Below are positions 1 to 8,361 of a DNA stretch of 16,357 bases, piece after piece (within the stretch, counting starts at the first letter, position 1; each line of letters starts with the position of its first letter). The DNA lies in NCBI GenBank assembly GCA_029856295.1, contig JAHQWS010000298.1:1-16357 (forward strand), given 5' to 3'. This stretch comes from Promethearchaeia archaeon (GTDB taxonomy: Archaea > Asgardarchaeota > Lokiarchaeia > Sigyniarchaeales > SOKP01). Below the pieces are notes generated by a model. That model had not been told where the DNA came from. It was given only the letters and a program-made list of their open reading frames with translations, and ran no database searches. A program made the position numbers and the translations under genes.

Positions 1-1
1 A

Positions 2-1111
2 GATAAAATTGCTTGTAAAGAACACATTCAACTTGCGTTAGAGGCCGCTAGAAAAAGTATTGTTCTTTTAAAAAATGATGGTAATATCCTTCCACTAAAT
101 AGAAATGATGTAAAAAAAATTGCTATAGTAGGGAAGCTTGGGGATACGCGTAACATAGGAGATAATGGCAGTAGTCAAGTTTATCCGCCCTATGTAATAA
201 CTCCTTTAGAGGGAATTAAAAAAACAGCTGGAAATGATATTGAAATTCTTTATAATGATGCCAAGAATATAGAGGAAGTCAAAAAGTTAGCTCGTCAAAC
301 TGATGTTGTGATAATCGTGGTCGGTTATACAGGTAAAGATGAAGGAGAATTCCTCCCTAATCCACTAAGAGGAGGAGATAGAGATTCTCTTAGACTTCAT
401 GAGGAAGATGAGAATTTAATTACTAAAATTGCTTCTGCGAATAAAAAATGTATTGTTATCCTAGAAGGAGGAAGTTCTATTATTACTGAAGCATGGAAAG
501 ACAAGGTTCCGGCAATTTTGATGGCTTGGTACCCCGGAATGGAAGGGGGTACGGCAATGGGGGATATATTATTTGGAGATTTTAATCCGTGTGCTAAACT
601 TCCGGTAGTATTCCCAAAATCAGAAGATCAGCTTCCCTTCTTCGATAAACATGCGAAATCTATTGAATACGGATATTATCATGGATATAAATTAATGGAT
701 AAAAATGGAGATGAACCTGCTTTTCCATTTGGATTTGGATTAAGTTATACAACATATTCATATAAAAATCTCCGTCTAAACAAAGATAATATAACTTTAG
801 ATGGTGAAATCGAAATTAGCATAGATATTACTAATACAGGAAATATTGCTGGTGAAGAAATTGCACAGTTATATATTGGTTATAAGAATTCATCGGTTGA
901 TCGACCCGTAAAAGACTTAAAAGGATTTGGAAAAGTAACTTTAGAACCAGGTGAAACCAAAACGTTGTCCATTAAATTGAAAGCCAAAGATTTAGCTTAC
1001 TATGATATCAATTCAAAAAGTTGGGTTGTAGAAAAGATTGAATATATTACATATGTAGGTCCTTCTTCTCGAGAAGAAGATTTACTAAAAGCAAATTTCA
1101 AAATTTTATAA
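2..1111 (+). CDS. Glycoside hydrolase family 3 beta-glycosidase, C-terminal part (5'-truncated by window edge)
   Basis: The frame is open from base 2, so the first in-window ATG at 308 is internal. The 369 visible residues begin in the GH3 C-terminal alpha/beta domain, with SIVLLKNDGNILPLN followed by KIAIVG. They continue through GGDRDSLRL and the family signature FPFGFGLSYT at about residue 245. A fibronectin type III-like domain closes the protein at about residues 265-365, with DLKGFGKVTLEPGET and WVVE as landmarks. The N-terminal TIM barrel carrying the nucleophile Asp lies upstream of the window. GH3 enzymes release terminal beta-linked glucose, xylose or related sugars; which one cannot be read here. 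A sulfatase follows 57 bp downstream on the same strand, so the two may be co-transcribed. Family assignment is very secure; substrate is unknown. Confidence 0.93.
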   Translation, partial: DKIACKEHIQLALEAARKSIVLLKNDGNILPLNRNDVKKIAIVGKLGDTRNIGDNGSSQVYPPYVITPLEGIKKTAGNDIEILYNDAKNIEEVKKLARQTDVVIIVVGYTGKDEGEFLPNPLRGGDRDSLRLHEEDENLITKIASANKKCIVILEGGSSIITEAWKDKVPAILMAWYPGMEGGTAMGDILFGDFNPCAKLPVVFPKSEDQLPFFDKHAKSIEYGYYHGYKLMDKNGDEPAFPFGFGLSYTTYSYKNLRLNKDNITLDGEIEISIDITNTGNIAGEEIAQLYIGYKNSSVDRPVKDLKGFGKVTLEPGETKTLSIKLKAKDLAYYDINSKSWVVEKIEYITYVGPSSREEDLLKANFKIL

Positions 1112-1168
1112 TTAAAATTTAAATCATTATTAAACTTTAAAATAGGCTATTATAACAGTGGTAAAAAA

Positions 1169-2683
1169 ATGTCTATGAATGAGAAAAAGGATAAATATAA
1201 TCTCTTAATGATAACAACCGATGAACAGAGATTTGACACGCTTGGATGTAATAATAATCCCTATATCAAAACACCAAATCTCGACCGTTTAGCCAAAGAA
1301 GGAATAAATTTTATTAATCATACATGCTCTTCTCCAATCTGTACTCCTTCTAGAGCATCCATTCTTACGGGGCAATATTGCAGAACCCACGGAGCATGGG
1401 ATGTGGGATATACATTAAAACATCCTAAAGGTTTGGCAGGATGGCTTTCAAAAAATGGGTATGAATGTGGTATATTTGGAAAAGCTCATTTTGAACCGGA
1501 ATTAAGCAACTTTGTAGAGAACATGAATCACGATGAAAAATACTATGGATTTTCAGAATTTAAATTAACAGAGGATAATTTAATTGGAGAATATCTAAAT
1601 TGGATGAAAGATCACCATCCTGATCATTATCAAAATGCATTAAAACTTGGAAATGAAAGTACTAGTGCTCCCTATGTTGATTATGGTCAACCCTTGCGCG
1701 ATGAAGGGCACATTAAGGCAGTATTTACTTCGGAACTCCCTGAAAATCTACATCAGACAGCATGGATTTCAGATAAAACCATAGATTTCCTAAAAGAGCA
1801 CGCAGGAAAAAAAAAACCTTTTTTTGCGTGGTGTTCTTACGTCGATCCGCACCATCCTTGGACTCCTCCAGAGCCTTTCGCCTCTATGTATGACCTAAAA
1901 AATCTTCCGTTACCACAAAGAAAGGAAGGAGAAGAAAAATATTTACCATCATTTTATTTTTATGCAAAAAATCTTCCTGATTCTGAATTACAGCGAATGT
2001 GTGCAGCTTATTATGGGATGATATCTCATATAGATCATCATATAGGGCGAATTATTAAATATCTTGAAGAAATAAACCAATTAGAAAACACAATCATAAT
2101 TTTTACTAGCGATCATGGAGACTATAACGGGGATCATGGACTGATAAGGAAAGCTATTTTTATGTTTGATAATATCTTGAAAGTGCCTTTTTTAATTAGA
2201 CTTCCAAACAAAAAACATGCTAGAACAATCTATAAAGGAAATACCCAACACGAAGATATTGTTCCAAGCCTTTTTGAATATCTAAATATCCCAATTCCTG
2301 AGGAACTTCAGGGAGAATCTTTCACATCTGTCCTGTCAAATGGAGTAAATGGTAAATCAAGAGAATATTCTTATTTTGAATATTATAAATACGCTGTAGG
2401 TGTCAGTAAGGGACCCTGGAAATTGATTTATTATCCATCGAAAAACTGGCCTTGGAAAAGTGTTCCCCAAATAGAAAACACTAAAGAATCGTTTCAAATT
2501 ATTTCTTTACCGAAAAGGGGTAAAGGATTCGTATTAACCAATTCGGAAGAAGATTCCTTGGAGTATGATAATCGTATTGGCGATGAGGAGCTTATAGATA
2601 TTGAAAGTGAATTAAAAGAAGCACTTTTTAAATGGTTATTAGAAACGCCCTTGTATTATCCTACAAAGCCATACCCGTGGTAA
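1169..2683 (+). CDS. S1-type (formylglycine) sulfatase
   Basis: This is a 504-residue sulfatase of the alkaline phosphatase superfamily, near the usual family length. The signature SPICTPSRASILTG places the cysteine that becomes formylglycine at C58, in the canonical CxPxR form. Metal and substrate residues are visible: D18 near the start, the GKAHF motif (K105, H107), DPHHP (D226, H228) and FTSDHGD (D315, H316). The enzyme hydrolyses sulfate esters, probably on a carbohydrate given the flanking GH3 and GH1 genes; that substrate is inferred. The N-terminus (MSMNEKKDKYNLLMITTDEQ) is charged and enters the first beta strand directly, with no signal peptide, so it should be cytoplasmic. ATG 1169 is the natural start; a second ATG two codons later is possible. 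It needs a formylglycine-generating enzyme that is not in the window. It converges on the next sulfatase with only 24 bp between stops. Confidence 0.93.
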   Translation: MSMNEKKDKYNLLMITTDEQRFDTLGCNNNPYIKTPNLDRLAKEGINFINHTCSSPICTPSRASILTGQYCRTHGAWDVGYTLKHPKGLAGWLSKNGYECGIFGKAHFEPELSNFVENMNHDEKYYGFSEFKLTEDNLIGEYLNWMKDHHPDHYQNALKLGNESTSAPYVDYGQPLRDEGHIKAVFTSELPENLHQTAWISDKTIDFLKEHAGKKKPFFAWCSYVDPHHPWTPPEPFASMYDLKNLPLPQRKEGEEKYLPSFYFYAKNLPDSELQRMCAAYYGMISHIDHHIGRIIKYLEEINQLENTIIIFTSDHGDYNGDHGLIRKAIFMFDNILKVPFLIRLPNKKHARTIYKGNTQHEDIVPSLFEYLNIPIPEELQGESFTSVLSNGVNGKSREYSYFEYYKYAVGVSKGPWKLIYYPSKNWPWKSVPQIENTKESFQIISLPKRGKGFVLTNSEEDSLEYDNRIGDEELIDIESELKEALFKWLLETPLYYPTKPYPW

Positions 2684-2707
2684 GAAATTTGCTGAAAGAC
2701 AAGTTAC

Positions 2708-4201
2708 TCAATTTTTTTTATTTTGAAGTTTTAATTTTTTACCGTAAAATGTTGTAGGTGAAGTAGGTTGGAAAGGGAATCCTTTAGGTTTTAATCTATT
2801 TTTTGAGGGGAGATAATATATTTTTCGTACCCTTCGCCACTCACGTATTCCCCATCTTGAAGAACGAAAGGGATCACTTATTCTATCCATCTCGTCTAAA
2901 ATGTAATCGTGCAATTGATTTCGGATTTCAATATATTCCTTATCATAAATAATGTTTTTCATCTCATAGGGGTCGTTCTTCAAGTCGTACATTTCGTCTG
3001 TCTCCAAGAGATTAATAATAAGTTTAAACCTATTATCTGTTGCTGCGCGTATTGGGAAAAACTCGCCAAATCCATCATGATTAATGGCAAATCGTGTGAA
3101 ACTAATCATAGCAAAATCACGAACTTTTATATCTGGATTTTTAAGAACGGGAAGAAAACTTACACCATTTAACATATCCGGGATTTCAATACCACATTCC
3201 TCGAGCATCATAGGCATTATATCTAAGTGACTTATTAAAGAATGGCTCACTGCTCCTTTTGGTCCATTTGGATATTTGACAATAAACGGTATATTACACG
3301 ATTCTTCATACATCATAGGGCCTTTTGACACCAAACCATGAGAGCCAAGTTGGTCGCCGTGATCTGGAGTATAAATTATCATTGTATCATCACCATGCAA
3401 CTCATTTACCGCATCAATTACCCTTCCTATTTCTCTATCGATGTAGCTATTACAGCTAAAAAATTGCCTATAAATCATATTTGATTTAAATTTTTCCCAA
3501 TCCATTTCACCGTTCTCTTCTCTCTGAACTTGGAGTAGTTTAGTTTTACCTTCTAATGGTGCATAAAAATTCGGGCGTTTGGTAATATTGTCCATATCAA
3601 ACTTCAGAAAATATTCTGGAGGTGTGACAAAAGGTCCGTGAGGTTCATCAAAAGAAACCACAAGTACAAAAGGTTCTTGGCCAACACTTTTTAAAAAATC
3701 AACAGCACGATCAGCTACTCTATGACCCCATATATTTTCTTCTGTAAAATTATGTTTTCTTAAAGATTTTTCAGACCAACACTTCCCATATTTACCTGCC
3801 ATAACCTCACCGATATCCTCGAGATATCGTTTTCCGTCATACCACCAATCTTCCTCAAATCCTCCGCCAGGAACGCCATCGCCGAAATATGAGCTGCCAT
3901 CAAGATGCCATTTTCCCGTAAATGCCGTACGATAACCATAATACCTAAAAATTTTACCCATTAAATCGATATGTTTATGAGGTGCCAAATTATTACAATA
4001 TGCCCCGTTTATCTGGGGGTAAAGTCCGCTAAAAATCGCACCACGTGCTGGTGTGCACACCGGGGTTGCGTTGTACGCACGTTCAAATCTAATTCCTTCG
4101 CTTGCTAATCTGTCTAGGTTTGGTGTGTCAACCTTAGGATTTCCATAAGTTCCTACCATAGATTTAGTTTGGGTATCTGTCATAATGAGTACAAAATTCA
4201 T
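2708..4201 (-). CDS. S1-type (formylglycine) sulfatase
   Basis: This is a second, clearly different sulfatase of 497 residues. The maturation motif is PVCTPARGAIFSG with the modified cysteine at C49. TDTQ near residue 8, FTGKWHLDG, SFDEPHGPF and YTPDHGDQLGSHG supply the expected metal and active-site residues, and a DLKNDPYEMKN segment near the C-terminus is typical of the family. No signal peptide is present: MNFVLIMTDTQ runs straight into the first beta strand, which suggests a cytoplasmic enzyme. The start at 4201 is supported by a purine-rich AAAGGGGA about 8-10 bases upstream on the minus strand. Sequence differences from the 1169-2683 sulfatase imply a different linkage or sugar rather than a recent duplication. 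The exact substrate cannot be told; choline or aryl sulfates are alternatives to sulfated sugars. Confidence 0.93.
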   Translation of the reverse strand: MNFVLIMTDTQTKSMVGTYGNPKVDTPNLDRLASEGIRFERAYNATPVCTPARGAIFSGLYPQINGAYCNNLAPHKHIDLMGKIFRYYGYRTAFTGKWHLDGSSYFGDGVPGGGFEEDWWYDGKRYLEDIGEVMAGKYGKCWSEKSLRKHNFTEENIWGHRVADRAVDFLKSVGQEPFVLVVSFDEPHGPFVTPPEYFLKFDMDNITKRPNFYAPLEGKTKLLQVQREENGEMDWEKFKSNMIYRQFFSCNSYIDREIGRVIDAVNELHGDDTMIIYTPDHGDQLGSHGLVSKGPMMYEESCNIPFIVKYPNGPKGAVSHSLISHLDIMPMMLEECGIEIPDMLNGVSFLPVLKNPDIKVRDFAMISFTRFAINHDGFGEFFPIRAATDNRFKLIINLLETDEMYDLKNDPYEMKNIIYDKEYIEIRNQLHDYILDEMDRISDPFRSSRWGIREWRRVRKIYYLPSKNRLKPKGFPFQPTSPTTFYGKKLKLQNKKN

Positions 4202-4313
4202 TTTATCTTTTCCCCTTTACTTAAATATTTACCTTAAGTCGTAATTATCAAATATATATGTTTAAAATCAATTATTCTTAATGAATTTACTGAATGGTTA
4301 TTAAAACCAATCT

Positions 4314-4844
4314 CTAATTAGTCAGCTCGATGGCTAAAGAAATAAGATCTCTGATAAATTTTGTAGTTTTATTGATATCCACTGCTTTAGGCCAACGATC
4401 TTCAGGATGATGAAAAAGATTATTAGTCCCTATTAAAGAAAAGTAGCGACCTCCCCCATCATGGATATTTTGTGCTTCGCTTCTAGGAGGTATCTCGCCT
4501 ATTGGCATGGAAAGATCAGGTTTCACACCTTCATTTGACATGCATTTAAGAGCTAATTCTTGGATTTGCATGTCCGAAGCTTGAGAGACGACTAATGGGG
4601 GAGTTTTCAAACCAAATTGAGTCAAATTTGCAGCAGCAAAGTTAGCCCCTAAATGTATCCATGCTATAGCATCCTTTACTAAGGTCGGGTTTGAAATAAT
4701 GTAATGCTCTATTCCAATATTCCCCAACTCATGCCCAGAATTAGCAAGAAATATTATATTTCTTCTGGGAGAAATAGAGCATAATTTGCGCATTATTTCT
4801 AAGAATCCAGCAATACCACCGCCTCTCTCCGAAGCACAATGCAA
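4314..4844 (-). pseudogene. C-terminal half of interrupted M28-like peptidase gene
   Basis: This frame continues directly from the 4845-5477 reading frame after a single TAA, with no frameshift. It opens with LHCASERGGGIAGFLEI, which in relatives follows the TPRSG segment that ends the upstream half. Further on come ANSGHELGNIG (the glutamate loop of M28), AWIHLGANFAA and LFHHPEDRWP near the C-terminus (a late metal histidine). The ligand pattern differs from textbook M28 aminopeptidases: GHELG replaces GEELG and IHLGAN replaces the usual Asp-bearing strand. It is therefore best called an M28-like protein rather than a proven aminopeptidase. The only initiators near its start are a TTG codon, and starting there would cut through the fold, so an independent gene is unlikely. 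It is either the dead 3' half of a gene or is reached by readthrough. Confidence 0.75.
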
Positions 4845-5477
4845 TTAACCGCTACGTGGTGTTGTTATTATTAAAGGAGAAAGGTCTGATTGCTTTCCTT
4901 CTAAATGAGTCATAACATTAAAAACTGTCACCTTAGTTCGAATGCTTCGTATAATCAATGTCACTTCTGCATTTTCTCTCGCCATTTGCTCAACCCAAGA
5001 CCAAGATTCGTTAGAAATCTGCAAAACTGGTGGTCCAAAAGGTTTTTTAAAATTATAAGCATTGATGAGAAAGAGTCCAGGAAAAGCACTTTTTTTCGCA
5101 ATAACTAAACCTCGGTGGCGATTGTGATGACGTTTCTTTTCAAGGTTCTGATCTTTAGATATTAAAGAGGATCCTAAAATTGCGTTACTATTAAACCAAC
5201 CTAAAGAACCTGTTATTACCTCGTTATCGTTGATAATACTATCAAATAATGGAAATCCCTTTATTTTTCTCTCTCCAATCTTTAAGGAAGCTTCTTTAAT
5301 ATCAATTCTATTTATGGTAAATCCATCCATTACCGGCTCTAGCTCTAATGACTTGATTTCTTCAGCAAGCCATTGAGCGTTCTTCATATCTCCGTCTGTC
5401 CCAGTACGATGAATTCCTTGACTATCATAAGTCTCAAAAATTTTTGAAATTCGCTGCTTTTGCTCTTTTAATGTCAT
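4845..5477 (-). CDS. N-terminal half of M28-like peptidase, ends at in-frame TAA
   Basis: This is a 210-residue open frame starting with ATG at 5477 and ending in TAA at 4845-4847. The N-terminus (FETYDSQGIHRTGTDGD and AQWLAEEIKSLELEP) matches the usual opening of M28-like hydrolases, where an intact-substrate loop is followed by a helix. A protease-associated-like insert follows at about residues 50-150. The last residues, LIITTPRSG, are the strand leading into the metal site, so the protein stops just before the catalytic part. As a stand-alone product it would lack most of the active site. It is divergent from the metallo-beta-lactamase gene at 5555, with a 77-bp AT-rich spacer that must hold both promoters. 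No signal peptide is seen. Confidence is high that both halves are one ancestral gene, moderate on the peptidase family. Confidence 0.72.
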   Translation of the reverse strand: MTLKEQKQRISKIFETYDSQGIHRTGTDGDMKNAQWLAEEIKSLELEPVMDGFTINRIDIKEASLKIGERKIKGFPLFDSIINDNEVITGSLGWFNSNAILGSSLISKDQNLEKKRHHNRHRGLVIAKKSAFPGLFLINAYNFKKPFGPPVLQISNESWSWVEQMARENAEVTLIIRSIRTKVTVFNVMTHLEGKQSDLSPLIITTPRSG

Positions 5478-5554
5478 CCTTTGCGGTTATAAATTGTTTT
5501 AATAATAATAAGAAATAATATATGATTAGCTAAAAAAAATTACTTGATATAATT

Positions 5555-6805
5555 ATGTCAGAAAAAACTAATAGTGAAGACCTAGAAAAGGGAGATAATA
5601 TTAACCCTATAAATGCACTTTCCACTAAGGGCATATATTTTGCTAATCCATTAAAGGAGGTATATACTGCTAATTTACCAATAGCTGGTTGTGCTTGGGT
5701 GGAGACATCTGATGGCGTGGTGTTGATTGATACATTATTGACGGTTGGTGCTGGTAAGGAAGTATTTGAAAGAATTAAAGGCAAGATCAAATATATTATT
5801 TACTCGCATGGCCATGGAGACCATGTGGGTGGTGCTGAGGCTTTCCTTGCTGATAAACCAGAAATTATCGCGAGTAAATATCTTCCAGATCGCTTTGAGA
5901 AATATACTATTTTAGCGCAACATAGAGCCCGAATAACGGCTCAACAGTTTAATGTACCTGAAACTTTTCGTAAACCTGAGTTTATTTATCCTACAAAGAC
6001 CTTTTTAGGGGAGATGACAATTTCTCTTGGAGATAAAACATTTGAGCTTCATTCTGCTCGTGCTGAAACTGATGATGTAGTATGGGTTTATGTCCCAGAA
6101 CTTAGAACTACTTTCATTGGCGACCTAATGATTGGACCTGGATTGTTCCCTAATGTAGGTAATCCTTGGAAACCAACGCGTTTTGCTTTGGACTGGGCAA
6201 AAACTTTAGAAGAAATTAGAGCGCTTAAGCCGGAATATGTTTTTTGTAATGGGGGAAGTATCATGTATAAAGGCAAACGCGCAATAAAAGCTTTAAGTCA
6301 TAATATTGAGGTTATCCGAGCAATGCATGATCAGGTTGTAGATTTTATCAATCAAGATATGCACATTACGGAAATGATTCACGCTGTTAAAGTCCCAGAA
6401 CACCTTAAGAAAAGCCCTTTTCTCAAACCCTTTTATTCTAGACCTGAATTTTTCGTATTTAATGTCTACAGGTGGTATCACGGGTATTTCGACCATAATC
6501 CAGCGCATCTTTTGCCTCGACCTGAAAAAGAAGTATTGAAGGAAATATATGAGCTTATTGGAAGTTCTGATAAAATTTTAGAAAGGGTCAGAGAGCTTTT
6601 TAATCAAAATAAAGCACAGCTAGCACTTCAAGTCTTAGATGTACTTATCCAATCTGAACCAGAAAATACAGAGGCAAGAAAACTCCGAATTGAACTTCTT
6701 AAAAATTTAGGAGCTAACGATGCGTGTCTCATGTCTCGTAATACGTGGTATTATTTTATTAATCAAGATAAAAAATTTGTACGTTCAAAAAAACGAGGAT
6801 ATTAA
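5555..6805 (+). CDS. Metallo-beta-lactamase fold hydrolase with alkylsulfatase-type dimerisation domain
   Basis: This 416-residue protein has an MBL fold at about residues 25-245. YSHGHGDHVGG gives the HxHxDH zinc motif (H85, H87, D89, H90), and FIGDL gives the bridging D190. The third motif reads ARAETDDV, with E171 where classical MBLs have His; a Glu here is also known in type III alkylsulfatases (SdsA1/BDS1). The usual last His of the fold is not found: the segment reads FCNGGSIMYKG. Residues about 305-400, from WYHGYFDHNPAHLLPRP to MSRNTWYYF, match the helical alkylsulfatase dimerisation domain. The C-terminal SCP2 domain and the signal peptide of the 650-residue bacterial enzymes are absent. 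Sulfate ester hydrolysis is plausible given two neighbouring sulfatases but not proven. GH1 follows after 50 bp on the same strand, a likely operon. No Shine-Dalgarno is seen at ATG 5555; an AT-rich TATA-like stretch lies about 30-40 bp upstream. Confidence 0.85.
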   Translation: MSEKTNSEDLEKGDNINPINALSTKGIYFANPLKEVYTANLPIAGCAWVETSDGVVLIDTLLTVGAGKEVFERIKGKIKYIIYSHGHGDHVGGAEAFLADKPEIIASKYLPDRFEKYTILAQHRARITAQQFNVPETFRKPEFIYPTKTFLGEMTISLGDKTFELHSARAETDDVVWVYVPELRTTFIGDLMIGPGLFPNVGNPWKPTRFALDWAKTLEEIRALKPEYVFCNGGSIMYKGKRAIKALSHNIEVIRAMHDQVVDFINQDMHITEMIHAVKVPEHLKKSPFLKPFYSRPEFFVFNVYRWYHGYFDHNPAHLLPRPEKEVLKEIYELIGSSDKILERVRELFNQNKAQLALQVLDVLIQSEPENTEARKLRIELLKNLGANDACLMSRNTWYYFINQDKKFVRSKKRGY

Positions 6806-6855
6806 GATACTAAAATATTATAACTTGAATAATAATTAAATTTGAAACAAACATA

Positions 6856-8238
6856 ATGAGAGATAATATGAAAAAAATAGAATATCCAAAGGGATTTATT
6901 TGGGGGGCTGCAACTTCTAGCTATCAAATAGAAGGAGCTTGGAATCAAGATGGAAAGGGAGAAAGTATATGGGACGCTGCTTCCCACACTCCGGGGACAA
7001 TTAAAAACGGTGATACCGGAGATGTTGCTTGCGACCATTACCATCGCTATAAAGAAGATGTAAAATTAATGAAAGATATAGGTCTTAAAGCTTACAGATT
7101 CTCAATAGCTTGGCCTCGTATTTTTCCTTTAGGTAAAGGAAAGATCAATAATAAAGGTGTAGAATTCTATGATAATTTAGTTAACGAGTTAATCGCAAAT
7201 GATATTGAACCATGTGTGACCCTTTATCACTGGGACTTACCTTCTGAACTTAATAAAGTAGGAGCGTGGGAAAGCCGTGAGGTTGTAAATGCTTTTGTTG
7301 ACTATGCAAAATTTATGTTTAATCATTTTGGTGATCGTGTAAAAAATTGGATTACATTTAATGAACCCTTAGTATTTGCGGTATGGTTTTACTTTTTCGG
7401 TATTTATGGCAAGAAGGATATAGCAAGTGGAATACGAGCTACTCATCTCGTCAATGTAGCCCACGCAAAAGCTATAGAAGCATATCGCTCATCAGGCTAC
7501 TCCGATGGTCAGATTGGCATAACTCTTAACCTAAATTCGATATATCCAAAAACTAATTCCTCTTTGGATGTGGAAGGGGCTAAAATCGTTGATGGAGTAA
7601 TAAATCGATGGTTTTTAGATCCTGTTTTTAAAGCGGAATATCCCAGTGATATAGTACCTATATTTGAAAAAGAACTTAATTTCCCTCCAATTCCGAAAGA
7701 TGATTTAAAAATATTAGAAGAAAATCCCATGGATTTTATTGGAATAAACAATTATTCGTGTACTCGGGTTGGGGTCAAAAAACCCGAGGATTTAAATGAT
7801 TTAGGCAAGTTGCTATTGCCAAAAAGACCTGAAAAAGGAGTAGAAGTTTCCGAGATGGGATGGGAGGTATATCCTGATGGGTTGTACGATCTTTTAAAGA
7901 GAGTTTATAATGATTATAATCACCCTCTTATATATATCACAGAAAACGGAATGGCCTGTAAAGATGATATTATTGTTGATAATATAGTACAAGATGATGA
8001 TCGATTGAGTTATCTTGAGAGATATTTTGAAGCAGCACATAGAGCGATAAGTGATGGAGTAAACCTGAAAGGATATTTTGTGTGGTCATTAATGGATAAT
8101 TTTGAATGGATCGAAGGTTATTCTAAGCGATTTGGAATTATTAGGGTTAATTTCGAGACTCAAGAGAGAATATGGAAAAAAAGTGCTTTATGGTACAAGG
8201 AAGTTATAAGAGATAACGGTTTTAATATGAAAAAATAA
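6856..8238 (+). CDS. Glycoside hydrolase family 1 beta-glucosidase
   Basis: This is a complete 460-residue GH1 enzyme, within normal family length. YPKGFIWGAATSSYQIEGAW at the N-terminus is the family signature. The acid/base is E170 in WITFNEP and the nucleophile is E363 in YITENGMA. Q24 and H125 (YHWDLP) are the expected sugar-binding residues. The NFEW segment (E417) keeps the glutamate that contacts free sugar hydroxyls, where 6-phospho-beta-glucosidases have Ser, so an unphosphorylated substrate is likely. It is cytoplasmic, with no signal peptide. ATG 6856 gives MRDNM; ATG 6868 is an equally good start, with a GAGA upstream, and places the family motif at the usual distance. It lies 50 bp after the MBL gene on the same strand, suggesting joint expression. 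It probably completes hydrolysis of desulfated beta-linked oligosaccharides, which is inferred from context. Confidence 0.96.
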   Translation: MRDNMKKIEYPKGFIWGAATSSYQIEGAWNQDGKGESIWDAASHTPGTIKNGDTGDVACDHYHRYKEDVKLMKDIGLKAYRFSIAWPRIFPLGKGKINNKGVEFYDNLVNELIANDIEPCVTLYHWDLPSELNKVGAWESREVVNAFVDYAKFMFNHFGDRVKNWITFNEPLVFAVWFYFFGIYGKKDIASGIRATHLVNVAHAKAIEAYRSSGYSDGQIGITLNLNSIYPKTNSSLDVEGAKIVDGVINRWFLDPVFKAEYPSDIVPIFEKELNFPPIPKDDLKILEENPMDFIGINNYSCTRVGVKKPEDLNDLGKLLLPKRPEKGVEVSEMGWEVYPDGLYDLLKRVYNDYNHPLIYITENGMACKDDIIVDNIVQDDDRLSYLERYFEAAHRAISDGVNLKGYFVWSLMDNFEWIEGYSKRFGIIRVNFETQERIWKKSALWYKEVIRDNGFNMKK

Positions 8239-8361
8239 TCATAACAAGCTAGAATAGAAGTATGAATTAAAATTACTCTGAATTTTAAGGTATTCATAAA
8301 ATAACTTATTTTTTAATTTTTCAATTATCCTTAAAAATTTTAAAAAATTTCGCTATGCATT

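Noticed and set aside
2909..3172. 87-codon plus-strand ORF inside the second sulfatase gene
   Set aside because: Antisense shadow of a conserved coding region with no motif of its own.
4314..4844. Independent gene starting at TTG 4844
   Set aside because: It begins in the middle of a conserved M28-like segment and stays in frame with the upstream half, so it is the 3' part of one gene.
4845..4847. Recoding of the M28 stop as pyrrolysine or selenocysteine
   Set aside because: The codon is TAA; pyrrolysine uses TAG and selenocysteine uses TGA.
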